In this document: in pieces, positions 40,834 through 50,948 of the stretch | How positions within the stretch are numbered: position 1 is the stretch's first letter | Layout: the number at the start of each line of letters is the position of its first letter | DNA from: Citrobacter amalonaticus | Lineage (GTDB): Bacteria > Pseudomonadota > Gammaproteobacteria > Enterobacterales > Enterobacteriaceae | Direction: 5' to 3' | Length of the DNA stretch: 64,000 nucleotides | NCBI GenBank assembly: GCA_028994555.1 | Contig: JARDVN010000001.1 | Location: 3,906,001-3,970,000 of the forward strand | Made by a program: the position numbers and the translations under genes | Notes under the pieces: generated by a model | Databases searched by the model: none | Seen by the model: only the letters and a program-made list of their open reading frames with translations | Told to the model about the DNA's origin: nothing

Positions 40834-41584
40834 ATGGGTCGCTTAACAGGTAAATACACGCTTATCACGGGCGGGACCAGTGGTATTGGTCTGGCCACTG
40901 CGCAGGAATTTCTTGCCGAGGGCGCGCATGTCGCCGTTACGGGGCGCAATCCTGACACACTCGCGCATGCCCAACGCATTCTGGGAGACGGCGCGTGGGT
41001 GATTGCCACCGATGCCGGGGATATCCAGGCACAAAAAGCGCTGTCTGCCACCCTCGCAGCACGTTGGCCGGGGCTTGATGCCGTTTTTGTCAACGCCGGT
41101 GACGTCACTCACGGATTGATAGATGAGTGGGATGAAGCAGCCTGGGATCGCCTGATGCAAATCAATCTGAAGGGACCTTTCTTTTTACTCCAGGCGCTAC
41201 TGCCGCTTCTGAACAATCCCTCTTCCGTTATTCTTTGCGGCTCGGTCAGCGCACGTATTGGTCTGCCAACCAGTAGCGTATACGCAGCCAGTAAAGCCGG
41301 ATTGTTATCGCTCGCACGTACCCTGTCCGCAGAACTCTTACCGCGCGGCATACGCGTTAATGGCTTAAGCCCTGGCCCGGTTGCCACCCCCCGCGCTCCA
41401 TAAACTCGGGCTCAGCGAAGAAGCACAACGCACGCTGCAAAATGATATTGCCAGCCTGGTGCCTCTGGGGCGTATGGGCACTCCGACTGAGCTGGCAAAA
41501 GCCGCACTCTATCTGGCATCAGATGAGTCGAGCTACACCGTAGGTACGGAATTACTGGTGGATGGCGGAACCGGTAATCTGTGA
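40834..41584 (+). CDS. Short-chain dehydrogenase under HxlR control (frameshifted at C6)
   Basis: Removing one C from 41387-41392 gives 249 residues. NAD(P) site TGGTSGIG (about 13-20), NAG near 88-90, catalytic Ser in CGSVSARIG and YAASK, all present; the end DGGTGNL is typical. SDR oxidoreductase of unknown substrate; with an HxlR regulator it is often part of a response to quinones or aldehydes. AGGAG upstream. Confidence 0.88.
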
Positions 41585-41728
41585 TTCCAGCCTATTGTCT
41601 GTTCGTGACAGGCATTGAAAATGTGACGAAAATAATGGCGCTGGAGGGAACTTCGGCGTTATATCTCTATTCGTTTTTCTCAACGGGACGTGGGTCACTG
41701 ACAACAGGAAGGGTAAGTGCTTGAATAG

Positions 41729-41820
41729 TGGCGGAGAGAGGGGGGATTTGAACCCCCCGGTAGAGTTGCCCCTACTCCGGTTTTCGAGACCGGTCCGTTC
41801 AGCCGCTCCGGCATCTCTCC
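41729..41820 (-). tRNA. serU: tRNA-Ser (CGA anticodon)
   Basis: The minus strand reads GGAGAGATGCCGGAGCGGCT, GAACGGACCGGTCTCGAAAA, CCGGAGTAGGGGCAACTCTA, then CC-G6-TTCAAAT-C6-TCTCTCCGCCA. This is E. coli serU except that the T-stem has six G and six C instead of five. A T-stem is always five pairs, so both runs are most likely one base too long. The CCA end is encoded. Length here 92, normal 90. Confidence 0.95.
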
Positions 41821-41913
41821 GTTTTGATGGTTGCCATCATGCCAGGTAATTTGGCATTTTAACAGACCCTGTCCCTTCAATTTTGTTCAAGTGACGAGTT
41901 TGCGAGCAAAACG

Positions 41914-42713
41914 ATGATTAAGTGGCCCTGGAAAGCACAAGACACTGCACAACATGAGTCTGCTCAGTGGGAGGAAGCTCTTGCGATCCCTCTGCTTGTG
42001 ACCTTAACCGCGCAAGAACAAGCCAGACTCATTGCACTGGCAGAACGATTTCTGCAGCAAAAAAAGGCTGGTCGCCCTTCAGGGTTTCGAACTCGACTCG
42101 CTGAAAAGCGCGCGCATCGCCCTGCTTTTTTGTCTGCCTGTTCTGGAACTGGGCATCGAATGGCTGGATGGCTTCCATGAGGTGCTGATCTACCCTGCGC
42201 CCTTTGTCGTCGATGATGAATGGGAAGACGATATTGGTCTGGTCCATAATCAACGCGTAGTGCAGTCCGGGCAAAGCTGGCAACAAGGGCCAATCATTCT
42301 GAACTGGCTGGATATTCAGGACTCTTTCGACGCCTCCGGATTTAACCTCATTATTCATGAAGTGGCCCACAAACTGGATATGCGAAATGGCGATCGCGCC
42401 AGCGGTATCCCGCAGATCCCCCCTGCGGGAGGTTGCCAGTTGGGAACATGACCTGCACGCCGCAATGAACAACATTCAGGATGAAATTGATCTGGTGGGT
42501 GAGACCGCGTCGAGCATTGATGCCTATGCGGCAAGCGATCCGGCGGAATGTTTTGCCGTTTTATCGGAATACTTTTTCAGCGCCCCAGAGCTATTCGCGC
42601 CCAGATTCCCCGCGTTGTGGCAACGTTTCTGTCATTTCTATCAGCAGGATCCTCTACAACGCCTTCGTGATGGTGAAGACGATGAGCCAAATAACGCCGT
42701 ACAGGTCCACTAA
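41914..42713 (+). CDS. mtfA: Mlc titration factor MtfA (two frameshifts)
   Basis: Removing one A from 42059-42065 and one C from 42418-42423 gives 265 residues, the E. coli length: [53 protein letters not shown] and [20 protein letters not shown]. HExxH (HEVAH) with a downstream Glu is the zinc protease site. MtfA binds and removes Mlc, relieving repression of ptsG. Both breaks fall in homopolymers. Confidence 0.95.
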
Positions 42714-42766
42714 TCCCTCATATTGAGGATTAATTAACCACTTGAAAAAGCGTGCTAATTTTACTG

Positions 42767-42795
42767 TTGACACGCCGTAATGAGGTCAGTATTAT
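42767..42795 (+). promoter_or_regulatory. tRNA-Asn promoter
   Basis: TTGACA (42767-42772) and TATTAT (42790-42795), 17 bases apart, then GCGCC, a GC-rich discriminator as in stringently controlled stable RNA promoters. It ends 18 bases before the tRNA. Confidence 0.85.
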
Positions 42796-42813
42796 GCGCC
42801 TCGTTCACACGAT

Positions 42814-42889
42814 TCCTCTGTAGTTCAGTCGGTAGAACGGCGGACTGTTAATCCGTATGTCACTGGTTCGAGTCCAGTCAGAGGAGCCA
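42814..42889 (+). tRNA. asnT: tRNA-Asn (GTT anticodon)
   Basis: 76 bases: TCCTCTGTAGTTCAGTCGGT, AGAACGGCGGACTGTTAATC, CGTATGTCACTGGTTCGAGT, CCAGTCAGAGGAGCCA. Encoded CCA. asn tRNA genes are well-known insertion sites for pathogenicity islands and ICEs; the integrase gene starts 162 bases downstream. The 3' part is therefore the left attachment site. Confidence 0.98.
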
Positions 42890-43051
42890 ATTTCCTGTTT
42901 GCATGCATCTTTGCGAATCCTTATCTGATATTGATTCAAGAGGTTAGCGTGAAAACTCTTCCCGGTGCATTTTGATTTTACCCTCCGCATCGGGAAAAAT
43001 TGGTGGTCAAATCTGGGGTCAGGTTAGTTCGATGACGGAGTGACCCCCCAA

Positions 43052-44323
43052 ATGTCCCTTAACGACTCAAAAATCCGCAACTTAAAACCATCCGCAAAAC
43101 CCTTCAAAGTTTCTGATTCTCACGGTCTGTACCTTCTTATCAAACCAGGCGGCTCACGTCACTGGTATCTTAAATATCGTATAAACGGCAAAGAATCCCG
43201 CATTGCACTGGGTGCCTATCCTGCCGTCTCCCTGTCTGATGCCCGCCAGCAGCGCGAAGGTATCCGTAAGATGCTGGCGCTGAACATCAACCCGGCACTG
43301 CAGAGGGCTGCTGAACGCAGAGCCTGCACACCAGAGAAGGTGTTTAAAACAGTGGCGCTGGCATGGCATAAAAACAATAAAAAAGTGGTCGCAGAACACC
43401 GCTGACCGTCTGCTTGCCAGCATGAACAACCATATCTTTCCTGTAATTGGTCATCTGTCCGTCACGGAGCTTAAACCCCATCATTTCATTGACCTGCTGA
43501 AAGGCATTGAGGAAAAGGGCCTGCTGGAAGTCGCGTCCCGCACGCGGCAGCACCTCAGTAACATCATGCGCCATGCGGTCCATCAGGGATTTATCGACAC
43601 CAACCCGGCAGCAAATCTTGATGGCGTGACGGCTCCCCCCCCATGAGACACCACTATCCCGCCCTGCCGCTGGAGCGGCTGCCTGAACTGATTGAACACA
43701 TTGAAGCATATCATCAGGGCCGTGAACTGACCCGGCTTGCTGTCCTGCTGACGCTGCATCTGTTCATTCGCTCCAGTGAGCTGCGCTTTGCACGCTGGTC
43801 AGAAATTGATTTCATAAACAGAATTTGGACGATACCCGCCACACGCGAAGCCATTGTGGGTGTGCGTTATTCAGGGCGCGGTGCAAAAATGCGCACTGCT
43901 CATATCGTGCCCCTCTCACAGCAGGCTATAGCTATTCTGAAACGGATTAAGGAAATATCCGGGGCTTACGAACTGGTCTTCCCCGGCGACCATAACCCGT
44001 ACAGGCCGATGTGCGAAAACGCGGTTAATAAAGCACTGCGCCTTATGGGATTCGACACGAAACAGGACATCTGCGGACATGGCTTTCGGGCAATGGCATG
44101 CAGTGCCCTGATGGAGTCTGGCTTATGGTCGCAAGATGCAGTGGAACGCCAGATGAGTCACCAGGAGCGCAACACCGTGCGTCTGGCTTACATTCATAAG
44201 GCTGAGCATCTGGAAGCCCGCAAGGCGATGATGCAGTGGTGGTCAGATTATATCGATACATGCCGGGTCGCATACGTACCACCTTTTAACACAGGGCGGG
44301 ATAAAAACAACGAAGCTGCATGA
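43052..44323 (+). CDS. P4-type tyrosine integrase of the ICE (two frameshifts)
   Basis: Removing one A from 43379-43384 and two C from 43635-43642 gives about 422 residues. N-terminal DUF4102 part (MSLNDSKIRNLKPSAKPFKV, GLYLLIKPGGSRHWYLKYRI), SAM-like part, catalytic part: Arg in LHLFIRSSELRFARWSE, HGFRAMA as the HxxR box, His in MSHQE and Tyr in RLAYIHKAEH. It recombines at the 3' end of asnT. Start chosen at MSLNDSK, the common P4 start; GTG upstream at 43040 is possible. Confidence 0.92.
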
Positions 44324-44483
44324 CCAATAACAAAAAGCTGTATCAGCATACCCTGGTACGGCTTTATTCATTTCTGATGGCTTGCCAACCCCTCCACCCC
44401 GACCCGACCCGTCGCTGCCTGTAGAAAGCTGTTACACAACAACAACAACAACACGCTTGCGCCGTCAGCCCTGGCGTGCCATT

Positions 44484-45206
44484 TCATTTGAGAGCAAGGA
44501 TCATCCCTACTGCCCCAGCGACGAGAACGGCATCAATGAGAAGCTCGAACGTATGCGTCTGGAGTTTCTGGACGAGACGTTTCGCAATCATCGAACCGAC
44601 GAACAATGCGATACCGATGGCAAGTCCATGTGTGAGGACAGGCTGCGCGAGTGCGCCCGATATACCGAACGTAGCTAGCTTACCAGCGTAGAGCAGGATT
44701 GCGCTTGCCGCCTCTGATCCCAAAAATACGCCTCCACTCATTCCGTACCCGGTAAATACCGGCACGCTGAGCGGCCCGGTGGACAGCACGAATCCGGTCA
44801 TAAACCCGACAATCGCCCCGGCCAAACTCATGTGCCAGAGATTCAAGTGGAGGTTCGATCGTCTGATGAGACGGCGCAGCGGGATCATCGCAAGGAAGAA
44901 AGCTGCTAGGAATACCTCCACTGTGCCAGGAGAAATCGTAAGTAACGTGTGCGCCCCGAGAACAGCCGCAGGAACTCCCGCCAACGAATAGGCAAACACC
45001 GGTCGCCAACGAATCTCATGCCACCAGACAATCACCCGTCCGATGTTGCCGAAAAGGGAGGCGATCGCCATAACAGGCACAGCAATCCGTGGCCCGTACG
45101 TGGCGACGAGGACGGGCAGCATGATTAACGACGAGCCAGTGCCGACGACACCGCTGAGTACTCCGGCACCGAGAGCGACGAAGAAGAGAAGTAAGAGTGC
45201 AATCAT
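44484..45206 (-). CDS. TauE/SafE-family membrane exporter
   Basis: 240 residues with about eight membrane segments. GAGVLSGVVGTGSSLIMLPV and AGAIVGFMTGFVLSTGPLSV are the two repeats of the DUF81/TauE family, proposed to move sulfite, sulfoacetate or other organic anions. It lies 11 bases behind the PanE-like gene in one operon; I chose the ATG at 45206 after that stop. Confidence 0.85.
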   Translation of the reverse strand: MIALLLLFFVALGAGVLSGVVGTGSSLIMLPVLVATYGPRIAVPVMAIASLFGNIGRVIVWWHEIRWRPVFAYSLAGVPAAVLGAHTLLTISPGTVEVFLAAFFLAMIPLRRLIRRSNLHLNLWHMSLAGAIVGFMTGFVLSTGPLSVPVFTGYGMSGGVFLGSEAASAILLYAGKLATFGISGALAQPVLTHGLAIGIALFVGSMIAKRLVQKLQTHTFELLIDAVLVAGAVGMILALK

Positions 45207-45217
45207 CGGCTTTAAGA

Positions 45218-46114
45218 TCAACCAGGGCCATCGCTCGCAGCCGCAAGAAGCGGCACCAGGATGTCGCTGATCGGCGTTGGAATGCTGTGAACCCGGCCGC
45301 GACGCGCAATGACGCCGTTGCGGATATCCCATTCAAGCGGTCGGCCAGCTTCTCGATCCGTGAGGATGGAGGTGCTCATGTCTGCAGGAGCCGCCCGGAA
45401 CTTATCGAGGATCTCCTGCGGCACTTCGTCTCCGAGTTCAGCGCCCTCTGCACGTGCCACGGCCAAGCATTCCTGCAGATAAGCCAGCGTAAGCCTGGCG
45501 ATATCAGCACGGCCAAACATGCCTGAGCGGCGGTGCGTGAGTGCCATGAGTCCAGCCACCGCATTCTGCATCAGCTTGCGCCAGGCCAGGGAGCTGAAAT
45601 TCGCGGCCAGATCTACGGAGCACCACGTGCCTTGCAGCGCTGCGGCCACTACACGGGAAGCTGGTGCGTCTGGCACGCTGAGGCGCGCCTCACCACGCAA
45701 GCGTACCGAGCCATCGGACTGCGCTTGCGCAGGGAACCACACGACAGCGGGAACAATCTGTCCGGGCAGAGAGTACGTAGCGAGCCTGTCCAACTGTTCG
45801 ACCCCATTCTGGAGCACGCATATAACCGTCTCCGGGCCAGTCAACGCCCTGAGCCATTCTGCTGCCGCGTCGATTTGTGTGGACTTGACTGCCAGAAAGA
45901 TAAGATCAACCGTGCGAGTGATTTGTGCCGGATTCGTCTGTACCGGACCGGGTACGGTGATAAAGCGGTTGCCATCTTGCAAGGTCAGGCGATCGCGGGG
46001 AGTACGTCCACACAGCAATGGTGTGCGGTCGACTTCGTGTAACGCCGCCGCGACTGTTGTGCCGATGGCACCTGGACCTAAAACAGCAACAACTGTATTG
46101 ATTTCAGTGTTCAT
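45218..46114 (-). CDS. Ketopantoate reductase-like (PanE/ApbA) oxidoreductase
   Basis: 298 residues. NADP site VAVLGPGAIGTTVAAALHE near 10-28, the VKSTQ segment (FLAVKSTQIDAA), the conserved Lys in SLAWRKLMQNAVAGLMALT and the C-terminal ApbA_C domain (SILTDREAGRPLEWD with the conserved substrate region). It would reduce a 2-keto acid. A second panE in an accessory island, without pantothenate genes, suggests another substrate. AAGGAG upstream of the ATG at 46114. Confidence 0.85.
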   Translation of the reverse strand: MNTEINTVVAVLGPGAIGTTVAAALHEVDRTPLLCGRTPRDRLTLQDGNRFITVPGPVQTNPAQITRTVDLIFLAVKSTQIDAAAEWLRALTGPETVICVLQNGVEQLDRLATYSLPGQIVPAVVWFPAQAQSDGSVRLRGEARLSVPDAPASRVVAAALQGTWCSVDLAANFSSLAWRKLMQNAVAGLMALTHRRSGMFGRADIARLTLAYLQECLAVARAEGAELGDEVPQEILDKFRAAPADMSTSILTDREAGRPLEWDIRNGVIARRGRVHSIPTPISDILVPLLAAASDGPG

Positions 46115-46174
46115 GAATGCGGACTCCTTGCAACAGAATCTAATTACGTGGTGGTTGTGCCCTTCCCAAAGGAC

Positions 46175-46190
46175 ATGTAATATATTACAT
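46175..46190. promoter_or_regulatory. Perfect palindrome, likely RpiR operator
   Basis: ATGTAATATATTACAT is a perfect 16-base palindrome ending one base before the start codon of the RpiR-type regulator and 60 bases upstream of the divergent panE-like start. Such placement fits control of both directions and autoregulation. Confidence 0.7.
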
Positions 46191-47075
46191 ATGAATAAAG
46201 AAAATGGTAATATAATTTCAGAAGGTGAGCAGCGGTTACAGCAATGGCTTGGCAGCATTCACGCCCGAAGCGGCGACCTCGCTGCAAGTGAGGCTAAAGT
46301 TGTCGATCTCCTGCTTGTCGATCCTTTATTTGTCGGTACAAGCACGGCAGCACAGGTTGCCACCCGTGCTGGTGTATCACCGCCGACAGTAATACGCGCT
46401 GCACGAGCGATCGGGTTCACCGGGTTCACTGAACTTAAGATAGAGATTGCCCGGGCTCGTGGCACTGCCCAATTCTTTGCCCCGCCTGAAGTTCTTACAG
46501 CGGATGCGACGCTGGCATCAGTGCTGGAAACATCAATTCGTGCTGGTGTAGACGCACTGACTGCGCTCAGCGGTGCTATCGAAATCTCCGCACTTGATGA
46601 GGCGGTCGATTTAATCCAGAGCGCACGCCAGGTATTTGCATTTGGTGCTGGTCCCTCTGCGACGGTTGCCGCTGATGCGGTCTTTCGTTTGCGGACGGCG
46701 GGTGTGATAACCGTCAGTATCCAGGATTATTTATCAGCGATGATTGCTGCTCGTCTACTCGGTCCAGGCGATGTCATCATCGTCGTCAGTTCAACAGGGC
46801 GCACATCATCCACACTCTCCATCGCTGATGCAGCATCCTCGGCAGGAGCATCGCTTATTGCAATAACTAACCAGTACGATACCCCACTGGCAACACTCGC
46901 CAACGTTTCGCTCGTTGTTGGCGGAATGCCACTCCCGGCACAGATGGCCGCTGCCGGGAGTCGACTGGCCCAGCTCGTCGTTATTGATACGCTGGTCGCT
47001 GCTCTCACTCTGCGGGATAAAGAACAAAGTCGCCGGGCTGAACGGGCGGGTATTGATTTGCCCGATATGTCCTGA
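46191..47075 (+). CDS. MurR/RpiR-family regulator
   Basis: 294 residues. HTH_6 domain at about 20-90 (LLLVDPLFVGTSTAAQVATR, VSPPTVIRAARAIGFTGFTE), SIS sugar-phosphate domain at about 130-265 (VFAFGAGPSATVAADAVFRL, IIVVSSTGRTSSTLSIADAA). RpiR proteins usually sense a phosphosugar or related acid. I chose ATG 46191; the frame is open far upstream but would cover the divergent gene. The stop overlaps the eamA start (TGATG). Confidence 0.9.
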   Translation: MNKENGNIISEGEQRLQQWLGSIHARSGDLAASEAKVVDLLLVDPLFVGTSTAAQVATRAGVSPPTVIRAARAIGFTGFTELKIEIARARGTAQFFAPPEVLTADATLASVLETSIRAGVDALTALSGAIEISALDEAVDLIQSARQVFAFGAGPSATVAADAVFRLRTAGVITVSIQDYLSAMIAARLLGPGDVIIVVSSTGRTSSTLSIADAASSAGASLIAITNQYDTPLATLANVSLVVGGMPLPAQMAAAGSRLAQLVVIDTLVAALTLRDKEQSRRAERAGIDLPDMS

Positions 47076-47933
47076 TGCAGTTCAGCACGGTAGCAATGAT
47101 TCTTACTGCTGCGGTAGCTCATGCAGTATGGAATATAGCCTCAAAATACAAGAGGGAAGACACTCTTGTGTTCGTCTGGGCGTACAGCTGTGCCTCAGCA
47201 TTGCTGTGGCTCCCGTTCAGCCTCATTCTGATAGTTGAGGGACAACAGGAACTCGACTGGAGACTCGCTGTCGGCGCAGTTATCTCGTCTGCACTTCATA
47301 TCGCTTATTCTCTAATCTTGCAGGCTGGCTACGAGCGCGCCGAACTGGGTGTTGTTTATCCGATTGCCCGAGGAAGTGGACCAGTTCTGACGATACTGTT
47401 TGCAACCCTTCTCATGGGAGAACGGCTTTCACCAGGCGCTTTACTCGGCGCTTTTATCGTTATCGCTGGTATTTTCGTTGTCACCGGCAATCCGTTCAGG
47501 AGCGGAAGCCGACCACTACAGGGAATGCTTTGGGGGGGCAGCGACAGGCACCGCCATCGCTGGCTATACACTCTGGGACGGTTATTCGGTAATCTCTCTG
47601 CACTTGGATCCAGTGCGCTACTACGCCAGCACACTCCTGCTACAGAGTCTGATTCTTACCCCTGGTGCGATGCGGCGACGAAATCGCATTCCAACTGCTG
47701 TACGTGTGGATATCATCCCAATCCTTATCATTGCTGTATGCTCTCCCCTTGCCTACATCCTTGTACTGACAGCCATGCAGAGCATGCCACTGGCACTCGT
47801 CGCTCCTCTCAGGGAAACATCCATTATTGTCGGCTCCCTTCTTTCGTACTGGCTGTTTCGTGAAAATCATCTGGCACGCCGGATTGCCGGTGCAGTGGTG
47901 GTGCTGACCGGCATCGCAATAATTAGCCTTTGA
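47075..47933 (+). CDS. EamA-family transporter (frameshifted at G7)
   Basis: Removing one G from 47532-47538 gives 285 residues with two EamA repeats (about ten membrane segments): VAMILTAAVAHAVWNIASKY, VVYPIARGSGPVLTILFATL, MLWGAATGTAIAGYTLWDGY, LVAPLRETSIIVGSLLSYWL. Drug/metabolite transporter of unknown substrate. Translationally coupled to the RpiR regulator, so it likely moves the regulator's ligand or a product of the divergent pair. Confidence 0.87.
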
Positions 47934-48168
47934 TCGCTTCGTTGGATGCCAATCGTCGTCTTATTGTCAGCGTGGATCGTTCGTCGAAGTTCAGTTTTCA
48001 TCACCAGTTTGATCGCAAAGCTATGCCACATAGCACTATTGGCTTTATAATCATTAACGGTAAAAGTGGTATTGAATAGTGATACTCCGATGCAACACAT
48101 TCAACATGTAGCCTGATTCTGATAACCGCTTTCGTTAGAAATGGCTTACTCCATAGCGAGAGTTCGTG

Positions 48169-50948
48169 ATGCTCAAAACAGAAGATCTCAACACTATGAT
48201 ATCAATTGATGAGATTCACTTTGCTGACTGGCAAATCTGGCCACAGCTAAGGATTCTGTTACATCGGGGTAAGCCAGTAAGAATTTCTGCCAGAGCTTTT
48301 GATGTTCTGGTTGTTCTGGTGAGTGCCAGAGGTAAAGCGGTAAGTAAAGAATCTTTACTTACGCAAGTGTGGGGAAATGAAATCGTCGAAGAAAATAATC
48401 TTCAGGCACAAATTTCAGCTATACGCCGCATACTGGGACATGACCGCCATCTACTGGTTACTGAATTTGGTTGTGGTTATCGCTTTAATATCAACAAATC
48501 GCCAACTGAACCTCTCTCTAAATCAAAAATACCTGAGCCCGCTATTACCCCTTTTCTAGCGTCGATTCTGGGGCGTGATAAAGCTGTGCAGGAATTATGC
48601 GCCTTATTGGATCAATACCGTCTGGTGACGATTACAGGCTCAGGGGGGCGTGGGTAAGACTCGTCTGGCATGGGAAGTCGTCAGTCTTACACACACGCAT
48701 TTTCCTGATGGAATATGTGTGGCTGAACTGGCTCATATCACCGAAGCATCCAGCTTGCTATCCGTTATTTCACAAGCGCTCCATCTTCCATTAGCTGCCA
48801 TTCATAATGATGCCGATTTACGGCAACAGCTTGCACGGCGTCGATGTTTACTGCTGATTGATAACTGTGAACATGTAATTAATGAACTTGAACCAGTGAT
48901 TACGTTGCTCCTGCACCTGGCTCCCCATATCAAACTGTTGTTGACTAGCCAGGTAGCGTTGCAGGTTGCCGGCGAGCAACAATATCTACTACCACCATTA
49001 CAAGTTCCTGAGAGCGAAGAGGCTGATACCCACGAGTTACTGACTTTTTCCAGTGTCCGCCTCTTTATCGAACGCGGGCAGGCAAATCGACATGATTACC
49101 ATCCATCAGCCAGCGAACTGTCTTTGATTGGCGAGTTATGCCGTCATCTTGACGGTCTGCCGTTGGCGATTGAACTTGCGGCCTCCCGTCTGCCAGTCAT
49201 GAGTGTCAAAGAGATCTATAGCCGACTGGAAGACCGTTTCCAGCTATTGAGCAATACGCACAGATCTCTGGAGCCCAGACATCAGAAAATACTGACCGCG
49301 CTGGAGTGGACTTATCAGTTGCTCAACACACGTGAACAACGATTATTTTGCTCTCTGGGGATCTATACCGATATGTTCAGTGCGAAATCAGTAAGCGACC
49401 TTCTGCTGATTAAAGACAAGCATCGCTGGCAGGTTGTTGACGATCTGCAAAGATTACTGTCTTTATCCCTGATTCAGGTCATTACTCAGGTACCAGAGAC
49501 CCGTTTCCGCCTGCTGGAAACCATGCGCCAGTTCGCATGCGATAAACTCAGGCAACAGGGTGAATATACTGTTCTTGAGGCCCGTTTTGCCGGTTATTAT
49601 AAAGTTCTGGTAGAAGAGGCCCAAGGTGATTGGTTTATGCTGCCAACGGGACAGTGGCGTGAACGTTATAGCCATATGCTTAATGATTTGCGGAGTGTAT
49701 TACAGCAAACGTTGACTGAGGGGGGCCGATCCTTCTAAGGGGCTTAAGATATTACAAGCGATGACCCCTTTTTTGGATTGAATATTCACTATACGATGAA
49801 TGTCAGCGCCATATTTATCCTCTGCTTTATGAAAATACTTCGCAGGTAGTATTAACGCTACGCCAGAGAATGAATCTCAGCGCTGTAGCAGGTAAGGCGT
49901 CAACCTGGGCAAAAGGCCCTACGCCTGAAACACATTCAGCCTGGAAAACCGCGCTGACAATTGCAGAAAAGCTCGACGACAAAGAAATACGTTTACAGGC
50001 TCATTACGGATTATGGTTGTATTATCTGCGTACTGGCGAGTTGGATAAAGCGCTTGAGCATGCGCAATCTATGTGCGAGCTAGCACGGTCCATTACCGAC
50101 GAGGAGGCGATGGCAACCGGGCTGCGTATTCTCGGTGTATCCCTGCATTTTTTGGGCCGTCATGATGTCGGGCGTGATTATCTCCAGCAATCTCTTGATT
50201 GGTATGAACATGGTGAATTAAGCCACTCTTTCCGTTTTGGTCTTGATCAAGCGAGCGCCGGTCAGGCCTTTCTGTCTCGTTTACTCTGGTTACAGGGTGA
50301 GTATAAGGCCGCGAAACAGATGGCATGGCGCGGTGTTAAAAAAAGCCGCTCGTTTGCAGCATGTCTGTTCTCTTTGCTGTGCACTGGCTGAAGGCGCTTG
50401 TATGACAGCAGCACTGGATCGTAATCCGCGTTGGGTTATAAAGGCCGCAAACTGGCTTATTCATCTGGCAAAAAGGCATGATTTATATTTCTGGAAGACA
50501 TACGGCGAGCTGTTTCTTGTTTGGGCCAAACAGTTCAGTCATACCGATGTTAGTCAAACTACACTGTTTAGCTCGTTGCGGGCGATGGGATTAGACTGGC
50601 AATATTCCCCCCTTGTTGTCAGAAATTGATACCGGGGTATCACTGAGAGCCACCCGCCAAGATCATGAAAACTGGTGCACGCCTGAGCTGATGCGTCTTT
50701 CTGCCACTCAATTACCTCCTCAGAAGCAACGCCTGCTGTTGGAGAAGGCCCTGGACAAAGCGCGTCAGCAACAGGCTCATGGCTGGGCCCTCCGTATTGC
50801 TTATTCATTGGCGACATTGCAGGCTGAAGCCGGGGAAAAATGGGCTGCTAAACAATTGATACAGGACGCTTTACATGATGTTGATGACTCAGACAATGCG
50901 ACGGATGTAAGAAGTGCTATTGCGCTATGTGTCCGAATAGGGACCTGA
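48169..50948 (+). CDS. Winged-helix/ATPase/TPR-type large regulator (five frameshifts)
   Basis: Correcting runs at 48643-48648 (G), 49720-49725 (G), 49769-49774 (T), 50338-50344 (A) and 50607-50612 (C) gives one protein of about 924 residues. Residues 10-105 are an OmpR/CadC-type winged helix (ISARAFDVLVVLVSARGKAV, NNLQAQISAIRRILGHDRHL). The NTPase follows with Walker A GSGGVGKTR (about 156-164), Walker B RCLLLIDNCEH and HLDGLPLAIELAA (GLPLA box of STAND ATPases). The C-terminal half has TPR-like helices (YYLRTGELDKALEHAQSMCE). STAND regulators are switched by a ligand or partner and ATP. Divergent/convergent neighbours are an MFS pump and an SDR. Confidence 0.85.

Noticed and set aside
42890..43051. 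Second tRNA or tRNA fragment behind asnT
   Set aside because: No tRNA-like fold; the sequence is the usual spacer between a tRNA and a P4-type integrase.
44425..44455. CAA-repeat microsatellite behind the integrase
   Set aside because: Only about five units; no role can be seen.
45519..46190. Long forward open frame upstream of the RpiR gene
   Set aside because: It is the antisense of the PanE-like gene, which has all family motifs. The RpiR protein starts at 46191.
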